A DNA stretch of 64,000 bases from an uncultured Campylobacterota bacterium. GTDB lineage: Bacteria; Campylobacterota; Campylobacteria; Campylobacterales; Sulfurovaceae. The DNA lies in NCBI GenBank assembly GCA_937141405.1, contig CAKZQQ010000004.1, positions 1 through 64,000 of the forward strand. The letters are read 5' to 3'. Numbering within the stretch: position 1 is the stretch's first letter; every line of letters begins with the position of its first letter. Positions 18,231 through 28,513 of the stretch are shown here, piece by piece. Under the pieces are notes generated by a model, which did not search any database, was not told the DNA's origin, and saw only the letters and a program-made list of their open reading frames with translations. The position numbers and the translations under genes were made by a program.

Positions 18231-19397
18231 TTAGCAGATCGTCTCAATATGTGAAGCTTTCAAAAATGCTTCAACGACATAAAAAGAGCCAAACACAAGA
18301 TAGTGCTCATCCTCTTTTAGTTTTTTAACATCAAACGACTCATACTCTATCCCAAGCTTTTCAAGCGCTTTTTGAAGCAGCGTTATATCCAATGCTCTTT
18401 TGGTTTGGATGGGGATGATAAGCACTTTTTTTATCTTAGGTTGAAGTGTTTTAAGTATCTGTTCATAATCTTTATCATCGAGTGAATTGTATATAAGCAC
18501 GGTCTCTTTGGCTAAAGCTTTTTCAATCACTTGGGCTGCAAGCAAGTTGTGCCCTACATCGAGCAGTATATTTTTTTGTAATGGATAGAGTCTTCCAAAA
18601 AGCTCTAGGCTTTTGAGATCTTTAAGATCATATGTGAGCTCTAAAGCATCCAAAGCCTTGAGCGCAACGCAGATATTTGTTACCAAAAAGTCACTCCAAG
18701 CTTTTTGTTCGGCTATCGTTGTAATCGCCTCAAGATACGGCAACGCTGCAATATCGAGAAACTCTATCTGCGTACCTTTCTCTTTTGCGATAGCTTTAGC
18801 TACAACTAAAACTTCCTCATATGGCTGTGGAGCTACAATCGCCTTTTTATTGATACTCTCGATTTTTGCTCTCGCGATCGAGCCGATATCATCACCCAAA
18901 AAAGCTTGATGCTCTAAGCCTATGGGCGTGATGAGGCTCAACGCTTTAGGGTAGACATTGGTCGCATCATCTCTGCCTCCAAGTCCTGCTTCCAAAACTA
19001 TAAGATCACACTCTTCAAAGAGTATAAAAGCCAAGAGTGTCGTGTACTCAAAATAGCTGAGCGCTTCACTTCTCTCTTTTCCCAAGATCGTATACAATCT
19101 TTGATGTGCTATCTCCAGACTCGCTTCATCCACACATACCCCATTGATCCATATTCGCTCATTGAAATGCAAGATATGCGGTGAGCTAAAATGACCGACT
19201 CTTAAGCCGCTTTTAAAAGCAAGGTGCGCCAAAGCTCTTCCAGTACTCCCCTTACCGTTCGTACCGACTATATGCACCGCTTTTACACATCGTATATGTG
19301 CTTTGAGCACTCCATAGGCTTCGATGATTCTGCGTGTGTCTATCTCGTCATAATAGAGTGGTTTATTCTCTAAAAATGATGCAAAAGAGGGGATCAA
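18231..19397 (-). CDS. folC: Bifunctional folylpolyglutamate / dihydrofolate synthase FolC
   Basis: The 388-residue Mur-ligase-like protein has the ATP loop VGTNGKGSTGRALA, the FSSPHILHFNERI motif and VLEAGLGGRDDATN. It adds glutamate to dihydropteroate and to folates. The start is TTG at 19397, overlapping the lptE stop as TTGA; the resulting N-terminus [20 protein letters not shown] is the family's usual one, and no ATG is near. The neighbours leuS-lptE-folC repeat the Campylobacter order. Confidence 0.92.
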   Translation of the reverse strand: MIPSFASFLENKPLYYDEIDTRRIIEAYGVLKAHIRCVKAVHIVGTNGKGSTGRALAHLAFKSGLRVGHFSSPHILHFNERIWINGVCVDEASLEIAHQRLYTILGKERSEALSYFEYTTLLAFILFEECDLIVLEAGLGGRDDATNVYPKALSLITPIGLEHQAFLGDDIGSIARAKIESINKKAIVAPQPYEEVLVVAKAIAKEKGTQIEFLDIAALPYLEAITTIAEQKAWSDFLVTNICVALKALDALELTYDLKDLKSLELFGRLYPLQKNILLDVGHNLLAAQVIEKALAKETVLIYNSLDDKDYEQILKTLQPKIKKVLIIPIQTKRALDITLLQKALEKLGIEYESFDVKKLKEDEHYLVFGSFYVVEAFLKASHIETIC

Positions 19398-19915
19398 TGA
19401 CTCTCCTTGAGCGCACCTTTTGCACTCAAATATGCCATAAATTCATCCACGGTTTTAACCAAACCTGTCTTGATAGATTCGACTCTCAAAGCAGAAGCGT
19501 GAACAGCATTATCACTGATACTCTCATCACTGACAGAGGTAATCATCTTACTCCATTTTTTACCGTTTTTATCGACAAATGTAAAGTTTGCTTTTACAAT
19601 CGTTTGATATCGAACCACATATCCATACTCATCATATCCAAGCGGAGTAAAGGTAGTGCCTCTGTAAGATACGGTTATGGTATTTGTCTTTTGCGGGTGT
19701 AAAGCGATCTCGCCTGAGATTCTTGAAATCACAAGCCTACTCAGCTCATCCCTGATAAAAGGAGCGTTCTCAGGCTCAGCACTATCGACGATGACATTGA
19801 CATATATCTTATCACTAAATATTCTCTTAATTGCATGAGACGAAGGTTTATACCCGCACCCAAGTAGCATTATGACAAAAAATATAGATATATACTGTGT
19901 GATTTTCAAGTTCAT
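19394..19915 (-). CDS. lptE: LptE-like LPS-assembly lipoprotein
   Basis: The 173-residue protein has a lipoprotein signal ending in the lipobox MLLGC (Cys near 20). The rest is a beta-rich domain with '[32 protein letters not shown]', as expected for the LptE/RlpB family. LptE plugs the LptD barrel that places lipopolysaccharide in the outer leaflet. It overlaps leuS by 4 bp and folC by 4 bp. The family is weakly conserved, so the call leans on context and lipobox. Confidence 0.72.
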   Translation of the reverse strand: MNLKITQYISIFFVIMLLGCGYKPSSHAIKRIFSDKIYVNVIVDSAEPENAPFIRDELSRLVISRISGEIALHPQKTNTITVSYRGTTFTPLGYDEYGYVVRYQTIVKANFTFVDKNGKKWSKMITSVSDESISDNAVHASALRVESIKTGLVKTVDEFMAYLSAKGALKESH

Positions 19916-22365
19916 CCCTTTACAACGATATTAACAAGTTTCCCCGGAACGACGATCTCTTTGACGATCTCTTTTGATTCGATCCATTTAGCAGCAGCAC
20001 TTTTTGCTTGTTCTATTATATCCTCTTTTGAGGCATCATTGGCGACTTCTATCTCGGCTCTGTTTTTCCCGTTGATTGAAACACCCAAAGTGATACTCTC
20101 TTCGACAAATACCTCATCAAGTATCTTCTGTTTTGTAAGATTGTTGAGTCCAAAATACTCACTGCTTATATCCCAAACAACATGGGGGATAATCGGCTCT
20201 AAGATAGAGCAGAGTATCCAATAGGCTTCACTTAAAATAGTAGCATTGGATTGATTGGCAAGGGCGTTCATCGCTTCCATAGCTCCTGCTATAAGTGTGT
20301 TGAAAGAGTATTTTTCATTGTAGACATCCTGGGCTCTTTGGAGTGCTTCATAGACTTTTTTTCTAGCAAACTTTTCCTCTTTTGAGAGCTTCGCGTGATC
20401 TATAATAGGTAGCGTATCCATCTTTATGATCTGTGATCGTTTCTCGTAGAATTTTTTGATAAATTTATGTGCCCCTTGCACGGCACTATCGCTCCACTCA
20501 AGCTCTTGCATCGGCGGTGCGGCAAAGAGGATAAAGAGTCTTGCCGTATCGGCTCCAAACTTTTCGATGATTGCATCAGGATCGACGGTATTGCCTTTGG
20601 ATTTACTCATTTTCGAGCCGTCTTTGAGTACCATTCCTTGCGTAAGGAGCTTATCAAAAGGCTCATCAAATTCTAAGTAATCCAAATCACGGAAAACCTT
20701 TGTAAAAAATCGCGCATAGAGCAGGTGCAAAATGGCATGCTCAATCCCGCCGATATAGTGATCGACCCCCATCCAATAGCTAAGTTGCTCTTTTGAAAAA
20801 GGCTCACTCTCCCAATTTGAAGGCGCGGCACAAAATCTCAAGAAATACCAGCTTGACTCCACAAAAGTATCCATTGTATCCGTTTCTCTCGTAGCGTCAC
20901 CCCCACACTTCGGACATTTACAATACTTCCATGTCGGATGGCGATCAAGCGGATTTCCTTCTCCTGTTATCTCTACATCCTCCGGCAGTGCGATAGGGAG
21001 ATTTTCCTTTTTCTCCATCACTAAACCACACTCTTTACAGTGCACAAAGGGGATAGGCGCACCCCAATATCTCTGTCTTGAGATACCCCAATCTTTGAGT
21101 CTATAATTGATTGTTTTTTTACCGATGTTTTTCTCTTCAAACATCTTGATTATATTGTATTGCGATTTTTTAGAATTCATACCATCAAACTCACCGGAGT
21201 TAAAGAGCTCGCCCGTTTCCGTAAAAGCTGAAGTTGAGATATCAAGCTCGCCATCAAAAGGTTTAATGACGGCATTGATTGGCAGGTTATATTTTTTTGC
21301 AAAATCATAATCCCTATCATCATGAGCAGGTACCGCCATAACTGCCCCGCTTCCATAATCCATCAAAACAAAATTTGCCACCCAAACCGGTATCTCTTTT
21401 TGCGTTAATGGATGGATCACATTGATGCCAAGAGCCACACCGCTTTTCTCTTTTTGTCTCTCTATGGATGAGCTGTTTTTCATCGCTTTGATTTGATTGA
21501 CTATATCTTCGCTTAAAAGATTATTTTCGATCATAAATGTAACTATCTTATGCTCAGGCGCAAGTGCCGCGTAAGAGACACCATAGATAGTATCCGGACG
21601 CGTTGTAAAAACATCGAAGCTATCAAATTGTGCATTAAGTTTCGCCCTACTTGCATCATCAAAAAAGAGATCAAACGCAAGTCCATTTGATTTTCCTATC
21701 CAGTTCTCCTGCATAGTCAAAACCTGCTTGGGCCAACCGCCTTCAAGTCTCGCTAAATCTTCTAAAAGTTCATCTGCATACTCCGTGATCTTGAAGTAGT
21801 ATTGATTCATATCTTTTTTCACAATAGGCGTATCACATCTCCAACAACACCCATCTACGACTTGCTCATTTGCTAAAACAGTTTGATCATGCGGACACCA
21901 ATTTAAGAGCCCTTTTTCGCGGTAAAGAAGCCCCTTATTGAACATATCGATGATAAAGCCCTGTTCAAACTTCGTATAGAGTTCATCACTTGTTGCTAAT
22001 TCTCTCTTTTTTGAGAATGAAAAACCTAAAGAGTAGAACTCATTTTTCATATAGTCTATGTTTGCATAGGTCCACTCTTTCGGGTGTGAGCCATTTTTGA
22101 TAGCCGCGTTTTCTGCGGGCATCCCAAAACTGTCAAAACCTATCGGGTGCAATACGTTGAAGCCTTGCTGTCTATAGTATCTGGCAAATGCATCACTGAT
22201 AGCATAGTTTCTTACATGTCCCATATGGAGTCTTCCGCTAGGAAACGGAAACATACTTAAGATATATTTTTTCTCTTTTGAGAAATCATCGCTAGGCTCA
22301 AAGCTGGCATTTTCAGCCCAATAATCCTGCCATTTTTTCTCTATTTTTGTATGATTGTAACTCAT
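19912..22365 (-). CDS. leuS: Leucyl-tRNA synthetase
   Basis: The 817-residue class I synthetase has [20 protein letters not shown] (HIGH motif as HMGH), the editing domain with [15 protein letters not shown], a zinc-like site ([16 protein letters not shown]), and KMSKSKGN. It charges tRNA-Leu. ATG 22365 is the first codon of the usual start [16 protein letters not shown]. It heads the leuS-lptE-folC-mfd run. Confidence 0.96.
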   Translation of the reverse strand: MSYNHTKIEKKWQDYWAENASFEPSDDFSKEKKYILSMFPFPSGRLHMGHVRNYAISDAFARYYRQQGFNVLHPIGFDSFGMPAENAAIKNGSHPKEWTYANIDYMKNEFYSLGFSFSKKRELATSDELYTKFEQGFIIDMFNKGLLYREKGLLNWCPHDQTVLANEQVVDGCCWRCDTPIVKKDMNQYYFKITEYADELLEDLARLEGGWPKQVLTMQENWIGKSNGLAFDLFFDDASRAKLNAQFDSFDVFTTRPDTIYGVSYAALAPEHKIVTFMIENNLLSEDIVNQIKAMKNSSSIERQKEKSGVALGINVIHPLTQKEIPVWVANFVLMDYGSGAVMAVPAHDDRDYDFAKKYNLPINAVIKPFDGELDISTSAFTETGELFNSGEFDGMNSKKSQYNIIKMFEEKNIGKKTINYRLKDWGISRQRYWGAPIPFVHCKECGLVMEKKENLPIALPEDVEITGEGNPLDRHPTWKYCKCPKCGGDATRETDTMDTFVESSWYFLRFCAAPSNWESEPFSKEQLSYWMGVDHYIGGIEHAILHLLYARFFTKVFRDLDYLEFDEPFDKLLTQGMVLKDGSKMSKSKGNTVDPDAIIEKFGADTARLFILFAAPPMQELEWSDSAVQGAHKFIKKFYEKRSQIIKMDTLPIIDHAKLSKEEKFARKKVYEALQRAQDVYNEKYSFNTLIAGAMEAMNALANQSNATILSEAYWILCSILEPIIPHVVWDISSEYFGLNNLTKQKILDEVFVEESITLGVSINGKNRAEIEVANDASKEDIIEQAKSAAAKWIESKEIVKEIVVPGKLVNIVVKG

Positions 22366-22424
22366 AAACGCTCCGCAAAAAAAGTAAAAAGATTATACCC
22401 AAGCTTGAAATAAAAGCTCATTAA

Positions 22425-23312
22425 TCACTTACTTGAAAAGGTGTTGCAAGCTTTCAAGTCACCACTTTTAAACCCTTTGTAAAACCACTCCATTCTCTGT
22501 TTGGAACTTCCATGCGTAAAAGAGTCAGGGACCACATAGCCTTGTGTTTTTTTCTGTAATGCATCATCCCCTATAGCCGAAGCGGTATTTAGCGCTTCTT
22601 CTATGTCTCCCTCTTCAAGCATATTAAATCTCTCTTGTGCATGATGCGCCCAAAGTCCCGCGTAGCAATCCGCTTGAAGCTCTACATTGACTTGCAGAGC
22701 ATTCACTTTTGCTTCACTTCGAAGTTGCTGTTTGAGATTTTGTACCTGATCAAGTATGCCTTGAAGGTTTTGGATATGATGCCCTATCTCATGTGCGAGC
22801 ACATAGGCTTGTGCAAAATCGCCACCGGCGTTATATCTATTTTTCAACTCATCAAAAAAGCCGAGATCAAGATAAACTTTCTCATCATTGGGACAATAAA
22901 ATGGACCCATCTGCGCACTGGCATATCCGCATCCACTCTTTGTGCTTCCACGAAAGAGAACAACTTTTGGCTCTTTGTAGCTATGGCCGTATGAGCGAAA
23001 TATATCACTCCATACAACTTCGGTATCGGCTAAGACCGTTTTCATAAAATCTGCTTGCGCGTCATCTTTTTTCTCATCAACAACAGTTGTTGTGCTCTCG
23101 CCCATACCAAGCAGGGAGAGTGGATTGTACCCACTTATATAAGCGACCACGCCTATGGCGATCAATGCCCAGCCAAACTTTGTTTTAAAGAGTGGCTTGA
23201 TAATCGGCCACAGCATCATAATCGTCCCCATCGATATCCCGCCGCGACCACTTGAACCTTGTGCTCTTCTATCTTCTACATTGGTACTTTTTTCTCTATC
23301 TTTCCACTTCAT
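22425..23312 (-). CDS. Neutral zinc metallopeptidase, YpfJ family
   Basis: The 295-residue protein opens with the family's MKWKDREKSTNVEDRRAQ stretch and a glycine-rich linker, then one membrane helix (about 45-62). A peptidase domain follows with HEIGHHIQNLQG and the later QADCYAGLWAHH motif. It is anchored in the inner membrane with the catalytic part outside. The substrate is unknown. It is divergent from dnaX, with its own -10 at 23346-23351. Confidence 0.87.
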   Translation of the reverse strand: MKWKDREKSTNVEDRRAQGSSGRGGISMGTIMMLWPIIKPLFKTKFGWALIAIGVVAYISGYNPLSLLGMGESTTTVVDEKKDDAQADFMKTVLADTEVVWSDIFRSYGHSYKEPKVVLFRGSTKSGCGYASAQMGPFYCPNDEKVYLDLGFFDELKNRYNAGGDFAQAYVLAHEIGHHIQNLQGILDQVQNLKQQLRSEAKVNALQVNVELQADCYAGLWAHHAQERFNMLEEGDIEEALNTASAIGDDALQKKTQGYVVPDSFTHGSSKQRMEWFYKGFKSGDLKACNTFSSK

Positions 23313-23345
23313 TTTATGCCCTGTATATCATCTTTTTATCGATAA

Positions 23346-23351
23346 ATTATA
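23346..23351 (-). promoter_or_regulatory. -10 box for the zinc metallopeptidase gene
   Basis: Read leftwards, GGTATAATTT gives TATAAT 34 bp before ATG 23312. Confidence 0.55.
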
Positions 23352-23373
23352 CCAACTAAAAGTAAATTTTGAA

Positions 23374-23379
23374 TATAAT
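23374..23379 (+). promoter_or_regulatory. -10 box for dnaX
   Basis: GAATATAATC gives TATAAT 28 bp before TTG 23407. Together with the opposite box at 23346-23351 it defines a compact divergent promoter pair. Confidence 0.6.
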
Positions 23380-23406
23380 CAAAAGAAAATATGCCAAGGA
23401 GTTTTT

Positions 23407-25098
23407 TTGTCACTTGCACTTGCTAGAAAGTATAGACCAAGTCTTTTTGAGGACCTCATAGGGCAAAATTCTATCTCTCAGACACTCTCACTTGCACTTG
23501 ATACAAAGAGACTCTCACATGCCTATCTTTTCTCGGGACTTCGAGGAAGCGGTAAGACTTCAACGGCAAGAATCTTTGCAAAAGCACTCCTATGCGAAAA
23601 GGGCGCATCGTCTCATCCGTGCAATGAGTGCTCTCACTGCATCATGGCAAATGAAAATCGCCATATGGATATCATCGAGATGGACGCGGCAAGCACACGG
23701 GGAATCGATGATATCAAAGAGCTTATCGAGCATACAAAGTACCAACCAAGTAGCGCGAGATATAAGATATTTATCATCGATGAAGTCCATATGCTCACCA
23801 ACCAAGCTTTTAACGCACTGTTGAAAACACTTGAAGAGCCGCCTGACTTTGTCAAGTTCATTTTAGCAACAACTGATCCGCTTAAATTGCCTGCGACTAT
23901 CCTCTCTAGGACGCAGCACTTTCGATTTAAGAAGATTCCCGAGGAGATGATCTATCATCACCTCGAGTATATCCTCACTAAAGAGTCGATCGAGTTTGAA
24001 AGTGACGCGCTCAAAATAATCGCAAGAAGCGGTGCGGGGAGTCTCAGAGATGCACTTACGCTACTTGATCAAGCTATCGTCTATTCGAAAAATTTCGTTG
24101 ATGTTGCAACGGTGACCGATATGCTTGGTATCATCGATCCTTCCACGATCGAAAATCTTATAGAGATCATCATCCAAAAAGATCAAGACAAGTTGATTGA
24201 TTTTCTCAATTTTGCCTCAGAGTATGAAGCGGAGATGGTGCTCGATGAGCTTACACTCTATCTCAAAGATGCGCTTTTCTCAAAGAACAAACAGCTCAAG
24301 CCACTCATTATCGAGCGTTTTTTTCGAGCAATTGGTGAGTCTAAAGAGCTTTTGAAAAATGGTGCCGAGGGTGACTTCGTCCTCTCGCTCACACTCTTTA
24401 AAATGGTCGAATCTTTAGAGCTTAAAGAGATCGATACACTTATCAAAAATCTCGAAAAAGAGCTTAAAGATATCTCCTTTGATGATATTGCAAGCACTTC
24501 ACAAGCGCCTGAAAAGCCCATAGAAAAATCTGTCGAAAAGCCTGCCCCACAACCGCAAGAGCCAAAAGAAGCAGCAGCACCTCTTGATGAACAAACTACT
24601 ACTACCGAAGAGGTAACCGAAGAAGAGGTCGTCAATATCGACGAAGAGGATATCACTGAGCCTTCCACAAAAGAAGAAGTACCCGATGAGATACCGGCGG
24701 TTGATTATTCGCAAAAGTATAAAAAGCTTATCGTAAAGCTTTACGATAGAGACTATGCGCTTGGCGAATGTTTTGAAAATTTTATAGAGTTTGAATCATT
24801 TGAAGATGACACACTCCATCTTGCTTCATGTGCAGACGAAGAGCACAGAAAGATACTCAGAAACGGCTATGCGATCGTCAAACTCTTTGTTCAAGAGCTC
24901 TTTGGAGAGCATGCTAAGATTGTTAATAAACAAAAAGAAGCAATCAAAAAAAAAATCGAACCTGAAGCCGTAGAGGAACAAAAAGAAGAACCCAAAGAAG
25001 AGCCAAAGAGAGAGGTTCCTATCCAAGATCATCCTGTTGTGCAAGAAGCAATCAGCCTCTTTGAGGCACAAAAGATTAGGATCATCAAAAAGGGATGA
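23407..25098 (+). CDS. dnaX: DNA polymerase III subunits gamma/tau, DnaX
   Basis: The 563-residue clamp-loader protein starts at TTG 23407, five bases after AAGGAG (23396-23401), giving the standard MSLALARKYRPSLFEDLIGQ. Walker A is at 44-51 (GLRGSGKT), zinc cysteines are C63, C72, C75 and C78, and IIDEVHMLT and the LSRTQHFRF sensor are present. After domain III comes an acidic, Thr/Glu-rich linker (about 355-440) and a tau-like C-terminal domain. A run of ten A bases (24946-24955) falls near the 3' end; slipping by one base in either direction reaches a stop within a few codons. The frame is open well upstream, but that part overlaps the opposite gene and lacks family likeness. Confidence 0.94.
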   Translation: MSLALARKYRPSLFEDLIGQNSISQTLSLALDTKRLSHAYLFSGLRGSGKTSTARIFAKALLCEKGASSHPCNECSHCIMANENRHMDIIEMDAASTRGIDDIKELIEHTKYQPSSARYKIFIIDEVHMLTNQAFNALLKTLEEPPDFVKFILATTDPLKLPATILSRTQHFRFKKIPEEMIYHHLEYILTKESIEFESDALKIIARSGAGSLRDALTLLDQAIVYSKNFVDVATVTDMLGIIDPSTIENLIEIIIQKDQDKLIDFLNFASEYEAEMVLDELTLYLKDALFSKNKQLKPLIIERFFRAIGESKELLKNGAEGDFVLSLTLFKMVESLELKEIDTLIKNLEKELKDISFDDIASTSQAPEKPIEKSVEKPAPQPQEPKEAAAPLDEQTTTTEEVTEEEVVNIDEEDITEPSTKEEVPDEIPAVDYSQKYKKLIVKLYDRDYALGECFENFIEFESFEDDTLHLASCADEEHRKILRNGYAIVKLFVQELFGEHAKIVNKQKEAIKKKIEPEAVEEQKEEPKEEPKREVPIQDHPVVQEAISLFEAQKIRIIKKG

Positions 25099-25129
25099 GT
25101 TGTCGCTACCTCTTGATTCTAAATTTCAT

Positions 25130-28100
25130 TTATATCACGACAAAATTCTCAACTTCCAATGCCAATCCATCTCTTACATCAGCTATCAGAATAGGCGTAA
25201 ATACATCTGCACTCCCATCGGCATCATAAAAGATATTTCCACTCGTTTGGTCATAAATGATAAAATCATTTTCATCTCCTGCCTCACTTATACCCTCGCC
25301 GGAGATGAAATTTTCACTTGAGATGATTCCATCCATATTAATATCTAAACTTTCAAATATTGAACTATCTAATTGGAACACATCATTTAAAATATTAAAA
25401 TCTAATATAGTATCGTAAGCATTTAGATCATTGAGCACTACAACATCCGCCCCTTGCCCTGTTGTTATAACATCACTACCGAATCCTCCTTCTAAAATAT
25501 CATCACCGTAATATCCACTAAGGACATCATCACCTTCTCCACCGATAATAATATCATTCCCACTTCCTGCATTGATAACATCATTGCCATCTCCTCCATA
25601 CACAGTATCATCACCACTACCTGTTGTGATGGTATCATTGCCGCTGTCTCCATAAATTGTGTTTATTCCCGATGTTGAACTTATGATGTCATTTCCATCT
25701 CCACCATTAATAACATTCGATTTGCTACTTGCTATAGTTATTGTATCGTTACCTACACCTGCATCTATGATGTTGTCTTGAGAATTGTAGCCCTTTATAA
25801 TATCATCACCATCTGTTGACAGTAGTGATATAATATCATTAAACATTGTTAATTTTGTGCCATCATGAAATTGAATCTCTTCAACACTATAAAAGTCTTT
25901 GTACCAATTTTCTAAAGTTATTTTATCTGTTAACTCATCAAAGGATTTCCCATCCTCTTTCAGTGCGAGTATGAGGTTGTTTCCATCAACCTTAGCAATG
26001 ATATCATCTCTTGAGATACCCTCGCCAAATATTAATACATCGGTACCTCTTATCCAATGGTCATATTCTCTGATAATATCCTTTCCATCGCCTCTATTAT
26101 AAAGATAAGTGTCACTACCATAGCTTCCACTAAGGACATCATCACCTTCTCCACCGATAATAATATCATTCCCACTTCCTGCATTGATAACATCATTGCC
26201 ATCTCCTCCATACACAGTATCATCACCACTACCTGTTGTGATGGTATCATTGCCATCATGACCATCTACAACATCGTTGCCAACACCAGTTGTTACAATA
26301 TCATCCCCTGAACCTGCAAATACTAATGTATTGCCGGCTTTCGTCTCTACAATATCATCACCCGATCCTGCCAAAATAACATTGTCGCTCGAAGTATAGC
26401 CTGTGTCAATACTGTCGGCTTCAAAAGACCCAACCAGCAAAGCACCATCAGCTAACTCTAACCCTTCTAAGACTTTTAGCTCTTCCATCATAGTAGCATC
26501 ATTAGCCACAAAGTTCATCCAATCATGTAGACTACTTGTAAGATTATCAGCCAAGATACCAAATGTATTTTGCCCATAATGCAACAGATCATTCCAATCA
26601 ATAACTGCATTTTTCAAATCACTTTCTAAAAGAGTATCGAGCATATCTATTGCACCACTCATATCAAGTCCGAATCCACCCTCATCAAAACTCAATGTAA
26701 TGGCATCCATATATGTTTTAAGTCTCGTTTGCAGTACAAGTGAACCATAAACAGACTCTTTGAGTGCCGTGTAGCTCTGCTCTAGTACCTCAACTTGTCT
26801 ACTTGAAAGCCCAACGAAAGTATAAGGTATCTCATATTCGACAGTGCCAAATCCTCCGCTACTACTGCTTTCATCACTTATTTTTCCTATAAAATTAGTA
26901 ATTGTGGCACTACTTGATGTTGCAGTCACTTCCTGACTTATATCAACAAAATTCTCACCGTTAAATTGCTCCAAAATGGTAACTATCTTTGCAAGGTGCT
27001 CACTCTGCGCTTTAAGAGCTTCATACCTTGCACTATCTTCAGGAGAAATACTCTCTATGCCTCCAACTCCATTACCGCCTTGAGTAACATAAAAAAAGTG
27101 TATATTCATGTCTACATACAGCCGCATATCTGAACTTGAAGTACTAGGTAGATATACCAATGTTTTGCCCTGTAGTTCATCTGCTTTCTCTATACTGCCT
27201 TGCATTGTTGATGTTTGTGACCATTGCATCAACATCGTATCAAGTACATCCATCATCTCATCTCTAGTCATATAATCTTGCATCTCGTGCAATGTTTGTG
27301 TTAGATCACCCGAGAGAGCAGAAGCTTCTTGCAGATCTCTCACCATCCCACTACCACCTATATTTGGTAGAGATAAGGCAGTATTATCCAACTCAATCTC
27401 GTCGGTAAATTCTCTATAAAAATCATTGGTGATGAAATTTATATCATCAACTTGCCCTATCGTTCCATCCGACCAAGTAAATGTGCCGGTTGCTATAGAT
27501 TTATTATCTCCCGATACTTTAATATCTTGAGATGTATAATCTAAATCGATAGAAGCGATACCAAGCTCACTGAGGCTAAAGAGCTCTCCTTCATTACTGA
27601 TACCATCCCCATTAAAGTCTCTCCAAACTTTTACATTTGCAAAGTTAGCATCATTACTATCAAACACGCCATCATTATTGGTGTCTTGATCTTGAAGAGC
27701 CAAAAAACCATCCTTAGCATTGGTGCCATCTACTTTAGTATTGACACCAAAGAGTTCACTTCCGTTATCGATAAGTCCGTTTCCATTTCGATCAAGTACG
27801 AGTATCCCGTCATCACTACTCACCCAACCTGTAGCTGTTTTGATGCCATCCCCATCGTGATCAAAGAGTACTTGTGTATCAGCCGTGATACCAAAAGTCT
27901 CCACACCATCCCCGTCAAGATCAAGAACAAGAGGTGACATATATGGCTTCCAATTTTGCGCAAACTCCCATAGTTCATTGATTTCAGGATTCATTGGATT
28001 TGCCATATCAAATATTTCTAAAATATAATCAAGAATACTTTTAGATATATCCCCTATATCTATAGCAGCCAAAAGATCATACAATTCAAACCCTGCTGTT

Positions 28101-28513
28101 TGTGTGTATGGATTAAACATTAATGTTTGAATGATACCAAGCAATTCAGGATCATCTAAAAAAGGAGTTATACTCTGAGGGATGATATCTGCATCTGCTA
28201 ATTGGTTTAAAGCCCAAACTGTGCATTGCTGTCCTAATGGTAAATTATACTCGGGAGGATTTGTATATGACTTTGCAATTCCTTCTAATAAATTTAAATA
28301 TTGTTGCTCCGTTAAAGGTATTTGTCCGGATGTACTATCATAAGGATGCCATTCTATATCAATTTGTCCAGGACCAATTAACTCAGTTTCTTCTGGAGCA
28401 AATCCCCAATATTGTTCATTGCCATATTGATCTTTTGTAACTAAAAATGTATGAGGCAAAATACTATCACCACCAATACCTATGTATGTTCTAAGTTCAA
28501 CTGAATAACTCAT
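25130..28513 (-). CDS. Large RTX calcium-binding protein, predicted type I-secreted effector
   Basis: This 1127-residue protein has no signal peptide. Residues 1-130 form a globular domain with H21 (LPHTFLV) and C97 (GQQCTVWALNQL), an order seen in circularly permuted papain-like folds. Residues 192-365 hold aspartate-rich EF-hand-like loops (SPLVLDLDGDGVETFG, LDRNGNGLIDNGSELFG) typical of FrpC-like proteins. A mainly helical region follows (about 385-690). RTX nonapeptides (GGDGNDVIN type) occupy about 694-820 and 905-1030, split by a haemolysin-type related domain (RGDGKDIIREYD to IQFHDGTKL). The end resembles the type I secretion target region (VFQLDSSIFESLD). No ABC or TolC exporter is nearby. 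ATG overlaps the preceding small gene by 4 bp. It is a likely export substrate; toxin activity is an inference. Confidence 0.8.
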   Translation of the reverse strand: MSYSVELRTYIGIGGDSILPHTFLVTKDQYGNEQYWGFAPEETELIGPGQIDIEWHPYDSTSGQIPLTEQQYLNLLEGIAKSYTNPPEYNLPLGQQCTVWALNQLADADIIPQSITPFLDDPELLGIIQTLMFNPYTQTAGFELYDLLAAIDIGDISKSILDYILEIFDMANPMNPEINELWEFAQNWKPYMSPLVLDLDGDGVETFGITADTQVLFDHDGDGIKTATGWVSSDDGILVLDRNGNGLIDNGSELFGVNTKVDGTNAKDGFLALQDQDTNNDGVFDSNDANFANVKVWRDFNGDGISNEGELFSLSELGIASIDLDYTSQDIKVSGDNKSIATGTFTWSDGTIGQVDDINFITNDFYREFTDEIELDNTALSLPNIGGSGMVRDLQEASALSGDLTQTLHEMQDYMTRDEMMDVLDTMLMQWSQTSTMQGSIEKADELQGKTLVYLPSTSSSDMRLYVDMNIHFFYVTQGGNGVGGIESISPEDSARYEALKAQSEHLAKIVTILEQFNGENFVDISQEVTATSSSATITNFIGKISDESSSSGGFGTVEYEIPYTFVGLSSRQVEVLEQSYTALKESVYGSLVLQTRLKTYMDAITLSFDEGGFGLDMSGAIDMLDTLLESDLKNAVIDWNDLLHYGQNTFGILADNLTSSLHDWMNFVANDATMMEELKVLEGLELADGALLVGSFEADSIDTGYTSSDNVILAGSGDDIVETKAGNTLVFAGSGDDIVTTGVGNDVVDGHDGNDTITTGSGDDTVYGGDGNDVINAGSGNDIIIGGEGDDVLSGSYGSDTYLYNRGDGKDIIREYDHWIRGTDVLIFGEGISRDDIIAKVDGNNLILALKEDGKSFDELTDKITLENWYKDFYSVEEIQFHDGTKLTMFNDIISLLSTDGDDIIKGYNSQDNIIDAGVGNDTITIASSKSNVINGGDGNDIISSTSGINTIYGDSGNDTITTGSGDDTVYGGDGNDVINAGSGNDIIIGGEGDDVLSGYYGDDILEGGFGSDVITTGQGADVVVLNDLNAYDTILDFNILNDVFQLDSSIFESLDINMDGIISSENFISGEGISEAGDENDFIIYDQTSGNIFYDADGSADVFTPILIADVRDGLALEVENFVVI
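25514..25642. repeat. 129-bp exact direct repeat inside the RTX gene, copy 1
   Basis: This block is identical base for base to 26126-26254. It encodes residues 958-1000 of the RTX protein, from GNDTITTGSGDD to GEGDDVLSG. The copies are 612 bp (204 codons) apart, in frame. Confidence 0.95.
26126..26254. repeat. 129-bp exact direct repeat inside the RTX gene, copy 2
   Basis: Second copy of the identical block at 25514-25642, encoding residues 754-796. Loss of silent differences shows a recent duplication or gene conversion. Confidence 0.95.

Noticed and set aside
23155-23406. 84-codon N-terminal extension of DnaX
   Set aside because: It overlaps the divergent metallopeptidase gene and both promoters, is unlike the family, and an AAGGAG stands five bases before TTG 23407.
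25500-26320. CRISPR-like array of regular repeats
   Set aside because: The periodic units are 27-bp codon repeats of RTX nonapeptides inside one open frame. They vary in sequence and no spacers or cas genes are present.
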